From assembly GCF_003002925.1 (NCBI RefSeq), contig NZ_PVTK01000008.1:141342-205341 (forward strand): 64,000 bases of DNA, read 5' to 3'. Position 1 is the first letter of the stretch, and the number at the start of each line of letters is the position of its first letter. This stretch comes from Vreelandella songnenensis. GTDB taxonomy: Bacteria > Pseudomonadota > Gammaproteobacteria > Pseudomonadales > Halomonadaceae. The translations under genes were made by a program, and so were the position numbers. This document shows, one piece after another, positions 44,623 through 51,911 of the stretch. Below the pieces are notes generated by a model, which was not told where the DNA came from, did not search any database, and saw only the letters and a program-made list of their open reading frames with translations.

Positions 44623-46284
44623 TTACGCATCAATGCGCTTGTACTTCATCCGCTTGGGCGTATCGTTGCCGACCCGCTTTTTATGATCTTCTTCGTATTC
44701 GGTGTAGTTGCCATCGAAGAAGACCACTTCAGACTCGCCTTCAAATGCCAGGATATGCGTGGCAATCCGGTCAAGGAACCAGCGGTCGTGAGAGATCACC
44801 ACCGCGCAGCCGGGGAATGCCAGCAGGGCTTCTTCCAGTGCGCGCAGGGTTTCAATATCCAGGTCATTCGAGGGCTCATCCAGCAGCAGTACGTTAGCCC
44901 CCTGCTTGAGGGTCTGGGCAAGCTGCAAACGCCCGCGCTCACCGCCAGACAGCTCATCCAGGCGTTTCTGCTGGTCGTTACCCTTGAAGTTGAAGCGACC
45001 TACGTAGGCACGCGAAGAGACTTCGTAGCCGTTGATATTGAGAATATCCTGCTCGCCGGACACCGCCTGCCATACGGTCTGCTTGTCATCCAGCGCATCA
45101 CGCAACTGCTCGACGTAGGCGATATCCACGGTATCACCGATGACCACGCTGCCTTCATCGGGCTGTTCCTTACCCGTGACCAGCTTGAACAGCGTTGATT
45201 TACCCGCCCCGTTACCGCCCACGATACCGACAATTGCACCTTGCGGAATGGTGAAGGAGAGGTCCTGATAAAGCAGCTTGTCGTCAAAGCGCTTGGTGAC
45301 GTTGTGGAATTCAATCACCTTGTCGCCCAGACGCGGACCAGGCGGAATGTAGATCTCGTTGGTCTCGTTACGCTTCTGGAAGTCACCGGACTGCATTTCT
45401 TCAAAGCGGTTAAGGCGCGCCTTGCTCTTGGCCTGACGGCCTTTGGCGTTGCTGCGTACCCACTCAAGCTCCTGCTTGATGGCCTTTTGACGCGAGGCTT
45501 CCTGCTTGGCTTCCTGAGTCAGGCGCTGCTCTTTCTGCTCCAGCCACTGGGAGTAGTTGCCTTCAAAGGGAATGCCCTGGCCGCGGTCAAGTTCCAGAAT
45601 CCAGCCTGCCACGTTATCCAGGAAGTAACGGTCGTGAGTAATGGCGACCACGGTGCCGTTATAGTCATGCAAAAAGCGCTCAAGCCAGGCCACCGACTCA
45701 GCGTCCAGGTGGTTGGTAGGCTCATCGAGCAGCAGCATGTCCGGGCTTGAAAGAAGTAACCGGCAAAGCGCTACACGGCGGCGCTCGCCTCCGGAAAGGT
45801 TGCCAACCTTGGCATCCCACGGTGGCAGGCGCAGCGCTTCAGCCGCTACTTCAAGCTTGCGCTCGAGGTTATGCGCATCGGCAGCTTCGATAATGTTCTC
45901 AAGGCGGGCCTGCTCGCTGGCCAGGGCATCGAAGTCGGCATCGGGCTCGGCGTAAGCGGCGTAAACCGCGTCCAGCTTCTCCTGGGCTTCCTTGATAGCG
46001 CCCAGTGCCTCTTCGACGGTATCGCGAACGTTTTTCTCGTCGTCGAGCTGCGGCTCCTGGGGAAGGTAACCCACGTTGATACCCGGCATCGGACGAGCTT
46101 CACCTTCAAACTCTTTATCGACACCGGCCATGATACGCAGCAGTGTGGATTTACCGGCCCCGTTCAGACCCAGCACGCCAATCTTGGCGCCCGGGAAAAA
46201 CGAAAGCGAGATATCCTTGAGAATTTGTTTCTTGGGCGGCACAACTTTGCCAACCCGATTCATGGTGAATACGTATTGCGCCAT
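44623..46284 (-). CDS. ettA: Energy-dependent translational throttle protein EttA (ABC-F)
   Basis: 553 residues, the standard length. Two ATP-binding cassettes: Walker A GLNGAGKSTLLRI and GGNGAGKSTLFKL, signatures NLSGGERRRVALCRLL and ELSGGERGRLQLAQTL, and Walker B LLLDEPTNHLD and LLLDEPSNDLD. The arm and linker are present (QEAKQEASRQKAIKQEL). It binds the ribosome E site and controls the first elongation steps by ATP/ADP ratio. MAQYVFTMNRVGKVVPPKK is the typical start. Confidence 0.97.
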   Translation of the reverse strand: MAQYVFTMNRVGKVVPPKKQILKDISLSFFPGAKIGVLGLNGAGKSTLLRIMAGVDKEFEGEARPMPGINVGYLPQEPQLDDEKNVRDTVEEALGAIKEAQEKLDAVYAAYAEPDADFDALASEQARLENIIEAADAHNLERKLEVAAEALRLPPWDAKVGNLSGGERRRVALCRLLLSSPDMLLLDEPTNHLDAESVAWLERFLHDYNGTVVAITHDRYFLDNVAGWILELDRGQGIPFEGNYSQWLEQKEQRLTQEAKQEASRQKAIKQELEWVRSNAKGRQAKSKARLNRFEEMQSGDFQKRNETNEIYIPPGPRLGDKVIEFHNVTKRFDDKLLYQDLSFTIPQGAIVGIVGGNGAGKSTLFKLVTGKEQPDEGSVVIGDTVDIAYVEQLRDALDDKQTVWQAVSGEQDILNINGYEVSSRAYVGRFNFKGNDQQKRLDELSGGERGRLQLAQTLKQGANVLLLDEPSNDLDIETLRALEEALLAFPGCAVVISHDRWFLDRIATHILAFEGESEVVFFDGNYTEYEEDHKKRVGNDTPKRMKYKRIDA

Positions 46285-46391
46285 GGAAATCCGTTAGGTT
46301 GATGAATAACGACAGCAGTGTGCTGGAGTAGGGCTCAAATGATAGTGCGCTACGCCTGGAAAGGCCAGAAGGGGAGAGCCAAGCGTTGCAG

Positions 46392-46426
46392 CCCCTGCAT
46401 AAAACATGCAAGGGCATGTTTAGGGG
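46392..46426. other. Strong hairpin between the PA3496-like gene and ettA
   Basis: AAACATGC (46402-46409) pairs with GCATGTTT (46414-46421) around a 4-base loop. The outer CCCCT (46392-46396) pairs with AGGGG (46422-46426); a 5-base bulge separates them. No T-run follows on either strand, so it may be a structured part of the ettA leader or a processing site. Confidence 0.5.
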
Positions 46427-46513
46427 TAATAGCTCAATTACAGGAATTCAAGTCGCGAGAGGCAGACAAGTTCGCTGCCCCCTTTAAACTGAGTGCGCAA
46501 TCAGAGTGTCGGG

Positions 46514-46720
46514 TCAAGCGTCCCAGTCATCTTCGATGTCACGCTGAAGGCGCCGCTCTTCAAGCCAGGCTTCTACCTGACGTCGAGCGCGCAGCGTATC
46601 GGCCTTGCTGGGTTTGTGCTTGCCAAACTGATCATCATTGACAGCGTCGAGGTTTTCGAACTCATCGGCTTCCAGGCTTTCGGCCGAGTAGTTTTCACGA
46701 TTTAAGGGGTCACGGCTCAT
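46514..46720 (-). CDS. PA3496-family small protein
   Basis: 68 residues, strongly charged: MSRDPLNRENYSAESLEADE at the start and a basic-acidic helix (RARRQVEAWLEERRLQRDIEDDW) at the end. It resembles small proteins annotated as PA3496-family putative envelope integrity proteins. No signal peptide. ATG at 46720 has GGAGGGC just upstream, so the in-frame start 17 codons earlier is unlikely. Function unknown. Confidence 0.8.
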   Translation of the reverse strand: MSRDPLNRENYSAESLEADEFENLDAVNDDQFGKHKPSKADTLRARRQVEAWLEERRLQRDIEDDWDA

Positions 46721-46854
46721 GGTATGCCCTCCAACCCAAGCCGGCGTACCGGCATCACAACGGCTTCTCAATGAGAGGAAGCGCCAAACGCTGTATTAGC
46801 GCCTAGCCGCTATATACCGCTAGTGGGGTTGAAGGTCAAGACTTTCTAGTGCTT

Positions 46855-47307
46855 TTAGAGAATATGGGCCTTGCGTTTCAGCTCATCGCTGTCCTGCAGC
46901 TCTGCAAGCGCAAGCTGGGCCTCTACTCGATCAGTGACATCTTTCTGCACGCCGATGAAATACATCAGGTTTTCTGACTCATCGAAAACCGGCGTCATGG
47001 AAAGCTCGTTCCAGAACATGGAGCCATCCTTGCGATAGTTGCGCAGAACTTCACGGCAGGGTCGCGAATCCTTCAGCGCTTCGCGGATAGCATTCAATGC
47101 TTCCTGATCACGATCATCGTTTTGCAGAAATCGGCAATCGCGATAAAGAATTTCATCTGCGCTATAGCCGGTAAGGCGCTCAAACCCTTTATTGACGTAG
47201 ATGAGGATATTTTCATCGCCTTCCTGCTCGGCAACCACAATGCCATCTTCGGAAGCGTCAACGATGCGTTCAAGTAGTTCGGGGCTGATCAGGGGAGATC
47301 GTTTCAT
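46855..47307 (-). CDS. Short LOV-domain photoreceptor
   Basis: 150 residues. A single PAS/LOV core with short helical extensions, like PpSB1-LOV and PpSB2-LOV of Pseudomonas putida. The flavin motif is DCRFLQNDDRDQ with the photoactive Cys58, and YVNKGFERLTGYSADEILYRDC leads into it. RPCREVLRNYRKDGSMFWNELSMTPV and FIGVQKDVTDRVE complete the FMN pocket. There is no effector domain, so the signal would pass through dimer changes in the C-terminal helix. Blue light forms a flavin-Cys adduct in this family. It is a single gene, minus strand, after the MFS gene. Confidence 0.92.
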   Translation of the reverse strand: MKRSPLISPELLERIVDASEDGIVVAEQEGDENILIYVNKGFERLTGYSADEILYRDCRFLQNDDRDQEALNAIREALKDSRPCREVLRNYRKDGSMFWNELSMTPVFDESENLMYFIGVQKDVTDRVEAQLALAELQDSDELKRKAHIL

Positions 47308-47481
47308 CTAAGGATTCCTGTTGCTGCCTTGGTTCTTCCGTAGCCATGGCGCTGTGTATCAGCGCTGGAGCTAAGCGGCATTTCAAATCACTTATCACTC
47401 GTAGAATAGCAAAAGCTCAGCACATCGCCGCTATTTATCGCCCATCATGGCGAGCGTTGCGGCGCTTTGCAATCAAGATTG

Positions 47482-48795
47482 TCATTCCACTTCGGGAAGC
47501 TTGTGGGCGCTAAACCACGCACCTGTTGCCGTTACGGCCAAAAGTATCAGCAGCGCAGCGCTTCCCAGCCATTGGGCCAGCCCGCCGATCACGCCGCCTA
47601 CGAGCAGCATTAAAACGCCCGTGATGGTATTGGAAAGCGCGACATACAACGCCCGGTTATCCTGAGTGGCCATATCCACCACGTAGGTTTTACGCCCCAG
47701 GCGAACACCGTGATGCACGATGACCAATAGCCCATACACCAGCGCATAGGGCCAGACGCTTTGCGTCCATTCGCCGGGCAGCCAGGCAAAACTCGCGCCC
47801 AGCAGGCAGCACAGCACGGTACCGGTTGCGGCATTGCGCATTACCTGACGGCTTGACTGATCGGCCAGTTTTCCCCAGATAGGGCTTGCCACCAGGGCGG
47901 CTAAACCTGACACCACGACCAGAAGGCCTAGGCCTCCTAAATCCGAACCGCTTTGCTGCTGACCCAGCAGGGCAATATAGGGCAGCGCCAAGGCGCTTGA
48001 AAGCAGCAGGGCGCGGGCGACGTTAAAATGCAGAAAGTTGCGATCTTCCTTTAGCAGCGAAAGCCCAAGCTTGATGCTGTCCCAGGCGTTTTCACCGCCT
48101 TCCACCGCGCCGGCAACTTCCTTGATACGGGCAGCGCTCAGCGCGTTGAGAAGCCAGCTCAAACCGGCAATACCCAGCAGGACAGCCAAGGCCAGGTTTC
48201 CCGGTTGATCCCCCAGCAGCATCAATACGCCGCCGGCGACCAGCGTGGCGCCGCCGGCGACGCTGCCGCTCCAGCCCATGAGGGTGCCGCGCTTGCGCTT
48301 GGCAATGGTTTTGCCCATGACATCCTTGCTGGCGATCGAGGAGAGCCCGCGTGCCAGAGACAGCAGTATCAATATCACCAGCACGGCGGCACCGCCTAGG
48401 CTGCCGCTACCCGTCAGCGCAAGTCCGGCCAGGGCGAAGGCGGCAAGTGCCTGTAGTATTGCGCCCATTACCCATACACCCTTGCGCTTGGGTTTGAGGC
48501 GAATGAAACCCGCTACAAATACCTGGGGCAGCAGGGCGCCTGCTTCACGGATGGGAACCAAAAGGCCAACCATCCACACCGGTGCTCCAATAATTCCCAT
48601 CAGCCAGGGTAGTACCAGGCGCGCGCTGGAAAGCTCATCGGCCAACTTGTTACCCAGCGAGGCCCAGAGGTGAAGGAAAAAGTTGCGCGGCTGCTCTGTA
48701 CAGGCGCCTTCGGGAATGTCGTCGCATAAGCGGCTATCTTCATCGCCGGTCAGCCATTCAAAAAGGCGGGACTGGGAAATATGGTGTTCGGCCAT
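47482..48795 (-). CDS. MFS transporter
   Basis: 437 residues with about 12 hydrophobic segments after a polar N-terminal extension of about 55 residues (EHHISQSRLFEWLTGDED). The extension is unusual for the superfamily. Inner-membrane carrier; the substrate is unknown. The loop with SSIASKDVMGKTIAKRKRGTLMG between segments is notable. ATG at 48795 has AAGGAG 5 bases upstream; the frame reaches 19 codons further up without a site. Divergent from the SelW-like gene. Confidence 0.85.
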   Translation of the reverse strand: MAEHHISQSRLFEWLTGDEDSRLCDDIPEGACTEQPRNFFLHLWASLGNKLADELSSARLVLPWLMGIIGAPVWMVGLLVPIREAGALLPQVFVAGFIRLKPKRKGVWVMGAILQALAAFALAGLALTGSGSLGGAAVLVILILLSLARGLSSIASKDVMGKTIAKRKRGTLMGWSGSVAGGATLVAGGVLMLLGDQPGNLALAVLLGIAGLSWLLNALSAARIKEVAGAVEGGENAWDSIKLGLSLLKEDRNFLHFNVARALLLSSALALPYIALLGQQQSGSDLGGLGLLVVVSGLAALVASPIWGKLADQSSRQVMRNAATGTVLCCLLGASFAWLPGEWTQSVWPYALVYGLLVIVHHGVRLGRKTYVVDMATQDNRALYVALSNTITGVLMLLVGGVIGGLAQWLGSAALLILLAVTATGAWFSAHKLPEVE

Positions 48796-48876
48796 TGGGG
48801 CTCCTTGGCGGTAACTGTCCTTGGATGACAAAATGCCTGAATAGAATGCCACATTATAGGAATAAGGAATCCCGAC

Positions 48877-49146
48877 GTGTCACGAATTCAGATTCGCTAC
48901 TGCACGCAGTGCCAATGGCTCTTGCGCAGCGCCTGGTATGCCCAGGAGCTGCTTTCAACTTTCGGAGAAAGTCTCGATGAGGTAGCGCTTGCGCCCTCTC
49001 ACGGCGGCACCTTTGAAATCTGGTGTGATGAAACGCTGCTCTGGGAGCGCAAGCGGGATGGTGGTTTCCCGGACAGCAAGGTGCTGAAACAGCGCGTTCG
49101 AGACCGGATAGCGCCTGATCGTGACCTGGGGCACGTTGATCGATGA
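48877..49146 (+). CDS. SelT/SelW/SelH family (Rdx) protein
   Basis: 89 residues, GTG start. The redox motif CTQC is at residues 9-12 with flanking IRYCTQCQWLLRSAWYAQELL, and FEIWCDETLLWERKRDGGFPD follows. These are thioredoxin-fold proteins; here both motif residues are cysteine, with no in-frame TGA selenocysteine. Function in bacteria unknown. Its stop overlaps the exporter start by 4 bases (ATGA). Confidence 0.9.
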   Translation: MSRIQIRYCTQCQWLLRSAWYAQELLSTFGESLDEVALAPSHGGTFEIWCDETLLWERKRDGGFPDSKVLKQRVRDRIAPDRDLGHVDR

Positions 49147-50027
49147 ATCAGGATCGTCAGGCCATCATGTATGGATTGGGGGCGGTGGCCTTATGGTCAA
49201 CCGTTGCTACCGCCTTCAAGGTGGGGTTGAGCTTCATGAGCCCCCTTGAGCTGATGTGGCTGGCCGCCCTGGTTTCCTGGCTGCTGATGGGCGGATTGGT
49301 CATTCGTCAGGGCAACATGAGACAAGCGCTGAACCAAGGGTGGAAAACGGCGCTTTGGGCCGGTGTGATGAACCCGGTAGCCTATTATCTGGTGCTGTTT
49401 GCCGCGTACGACCGTCTGCCAGGCCAGGAGGCCATGGCGCTGAACTACACCTGGGCGCTGGCCATGGCGTTTCTGGCCGTACCACTGCTTGGCCAGCGCT
49501 TGACCCGTGTGGATGTCATCGCCGGGTTGGTAGCTTATGCAGGGGTTTGGGTTATCGCCACACGAGGCGCGGTGCTGAACGTCTCATTCGCCGACCCGCT
49601 TGGCGTGATGCTTGCGCTTTCTTCAACGCTTCTATGGGCGCTTTATTGGCTTCTGAACGCGCGGGACACGCGCCAGCCGCTGGTGGGGCAGTGGCAGAAT
49701 TTTACGGTTGGCTTGCCGGTCTTGACGGTTTTATTGCTGATTGGCCCAGGTTTTCAATGGCATAGCTGGACAGCTTTCGGGGCTGGGGTCTATGTTGGTC
49801 TGTTCGAAATGGGCATTGCTTTCGTTTTATGGCAGTTGGCGGTTCATAAAGTATCGCGAACGGCCAAGGTCTCGAATCTTATTTTCCTATCGCCCCCTGT
49901 TTCATTGTTGCTGCTTCATTTTGTCGTGGGCGAGCCGATACTGTCTTCAACCTTTGTGGGGCTTGTGTTGATCTTGACGGGGTTGGGTGTTCAGCAGCTT
50001 CAAGCCAAATCTGGCGCGGCGGGTTAA
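49143..50027 (+). CDS. DMT (EamA) transporter, YddG-like
   Basis: 294 residues with ten hydrophobic segments in two EamA repeats. The N-terminal MYGLGAVALWSTVATAFKVGL and the C-terminal ALWQLAVHKVSRTAKVSNLIFLSPPVSLLLLH resemble aromatic amino acid exporters of the YddG type, but the substrate cannot be fixed. Coupled to the SelW-like gene by a 4-base overlap. Confidence 0.88.
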   Translation: MNQDRQAIMYGLGAVALWSTVATAFKVGLSFMSPLELMWLAALVSWLLMGGLVIRQGNMRQALNQGWKTALWAGVMNPVAYYLVLFAAYDRLPGQEAMALNYTWALAMAFLAVPLLGQRLTRVDVIAGLVAYAGVWVIATRGAVLNVSFADPLGVMLALSSTLLWALYWLLNARDTRQPLVGQWQNFTVGLPVLTVLLLIGPGFQWHSWTAFGAGVYVGLFEMGIAFVLWQLAVHKVSRTAKVSNLIFLSPPVSLLLLHFVVGEPILSSTFVGLVLILTGLGVQQLQAKSGAAG

Positions 50028-50274
50028 CCATTATGTTTATTTTTGTTTGCATCTTGTAAGTTGGTCGTAACTTTTGTCTGATATGCTCACTTGCTAGGCC
50101 GTTTTCATTAGCTGAAATAGTAAAAACACTTATAAATAATTAGGTTTAGTGGCTATATTATTTGTTTCAATGATGAAAACACCAAGCACTTAATCTTTAT
50201 GTAAGTGCAATGGGGTGGTGTAAGCAGCGGCTCCTTTGCTAGCTAACTATTATATGCACTAGGGATCTCTCTCG
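50028..50274 (+). promoter_or_regulatory. AT-rich promoter region of the type I secretion locus, with inverted repeat
   Basis: 247 bases, much richer in A and T than the flanking genes, with no gene. It contains GCACTTA (50186-50192) and TAAGTGC (50202-50208), a perfect 7-base inverted repeat with a 9-base spacer, about 70 bases before the TolC-like start. No single -35/-10 pair stands out. Probably the control region of the secretion operon. Confidence 0.45.
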
Positions 50275-51741
50275 ATGAACCGGAATATGAAAGTAAAATT
50301 AAAAAAGACTTTCTTGAATACTGCTATTCAGCCGCTGACCTTCGCCACCCTTGCCTGTCTGCCGCTATCGGCCCTGGCTCAGTCTCTGCCCGCCAGCCTT
50401 TATGCGCCGGGCGCTACTGATCTCCCCAGCACCATTCAACAAACGATTGTCAGTAATCCTGAAGTCAACGCCGCCTGGGCCAATTTCAACGCTTCCGGTA
50501 GCGATGTCAGAGCGGCCAAGGGTAACTACCTGCCCACCATCGATGTAAGAGGTGGCGTGGGTATCCAGGATCAGCAGAACGACGGGCAGGGCAGCTATAG
50601 CAGCGATTTTGCCGAGCTGACCCTGACGCAAATGGTGTTCGACGGTTTTGCCACGCGCAGCGAAGTGGAGCGTCTGGATCATACGCGCCTGATCGCCTAC
50701 TTCGAGTTGCTGGGCGCCAGTGAAGACACCGCTCTGGAAGCGTTTCGCACCTATCTTGACGTGCTGCGTTATCGTGAGCTGGTTCGTCTGGCTCAGGACA
50801 ACTACCGCCAGCATCAGCGGGTATTTTCACAGATCGAGGAGCGGGCACGCTCGGGGGCGGGCCGTGGGGTGGACCTTGAGCAGATCAGCGGCCGTTTGGC
50901 ACTGGCAGAATCCAATCTGATGTCGGAAGCATCCAATCTGCATGATGTCACCGCACGCTATCAGCGTATTGTAGGAACGCTGCCCGCGCAGAACATGGCG
51001 CCGGCACCTTCTTTGACCAGTCAATTGCCGCCCAGCGTGAATGCCGCGGTGGAAATGGCTTTTCAAGGCAATCCGGACTTCTATGCCGCGATGGAAAACA
51101 TCGAGGTACAACGCGCCGAGCAGAGTGGTGCCCGGGCGTCCTATATGCCACGTCTGGACATTCAAGGCCGTACCGGTACCAATAACCAGGATAACTCCTT
51201 GGCTGGGCGCAGCGATGAGCACAGCATCCAGCTGGTAGCGAGCATGAACCTGTACCGTGGTGGCAGTGACCGTGCGGCGTTTGATGCCGCCGCCACGCGT
51301 ATCGAGCAGGCCATCAATCAGCGCGAAGTTGCCTGCACCAATGTTCGTCAAACCACCCAGATCGCCTATAACGACACCCAGCGGTTAACCGAACAGCTCA
51401 ATTACCTGAACGAACACCGCCAGTCGATCGACCGGGTGCGCGGTGCCTATCAGCAGCAGTTCGATATCGGTCAGCGCACGCTGCTGGACGTTCTGGATAG
51501 CGAAAACGAATATTTCGAGGCCAGTCGCGCCTATGCCAATGCCGAGTTCGACCGCACCCTTGCCGAAGCGCGTACGCTGGCGTCAATGGGGCAATTGATG
51601 CAAACCCTTGAAGTAGCGCGCGACGATATTCCAAGCCTTGCCGAGCTTGGTTACGAAGACCCGTCGATGACCCCAGGCCAGATCTGTGCAAACGACGGCC
51701 CGCAGGGCTTTACGCTGCAAGACTTTACGACTGGCTATTAA
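50275..51741 (+). CDS. TolC-family outer membrane protein of type I secretion (LapE-like)
   Basis: 488 residues with a signal peptide (LTFATLACLPLSALAQS). Two outer-membrane-efflux repeats: first half GNYLPTIDVRGGVGIQD and DFAELTLTQMVFDGFATRSEVERL, second half GARASYMPRLDIQGRTG and GQRTLLDVLDSENEYFEASRAYANAEFD. Forms the outer-membrane exit channel for the ABC/HlyD system downstream. A gap of 170 bases follows before the ABC gene. Confidence 0.93.
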   Translation: MNRNMKVKLKKTFLNTAIQPLTFATLACLPLSALAQSLPASLYAPGATDLPSTIQQTIVSNPEVNAAWANFNASGSDVRAAKGNYLPTIDVRGGVGIQDQQNDGQGSYSSDFAELTLTQMVFDGFATRSEVERLDHTRLIAYFELLGASEDTALEAFRTYLDVLRYRELVRLAQDNYRQHQRVFSQIEERARSGAGRGVDLEQISGRLALAESNLMSEASNLHDVTARYQRIVGTLPAQNMAPAPSLTSQLPPSVNAAVEMAFQGNPDFYAAMENIEVQRAEQSGARASYMPRLDIQGRTGTNNQDNSLAGRSDEHSIQLVASMNLYRGGSDRAAFDAAATRIEQAINQREVACTNVRQTTQIAYNDTQRLTEQLNYLNEHRQSIDRVRGAYQQQFDIGQRTLLDVLDSENEYFEASRAYANAEFDRTLAEARTLASMGQLMQTLEVARDDIPSLAELGYEDPSMTPGQICANDGPQGFTLQDFTTGY

Positions 51742-51770
51742 TTAAACGCTTATCCTGTCGATACTATTAA

Positions 51771-51894
51771 CGAGCCGCGCTGTTATTTAGAGGTGCGGCT
51801 CGGTCAGGTTGTTCTGATCGTACAGGACTTGCGTGAAAGAGCTGCCAGTCATGGGCAATATTTCACGACACGATTGCTCACGTACACGATTGCT
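51771..51894 (+). other. Hairpin and 11-base direct repeats between TolC and ABC genes
   Basis: CGAGCCGC (51771-51778) pairs perfectly with GCGGCTCG (51795-51802). No T-run follows, so it is more likely an attenuator or processing hairpin than a full terminator. ACACGATTGCT occurs at 51868-51878 and again at 51884-51894, directly before the GTG start of the ABC gene. Confidence 0.5.
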
Positions 51895-51911
51895 AATGTA
51901 ATGAGGTCTTT

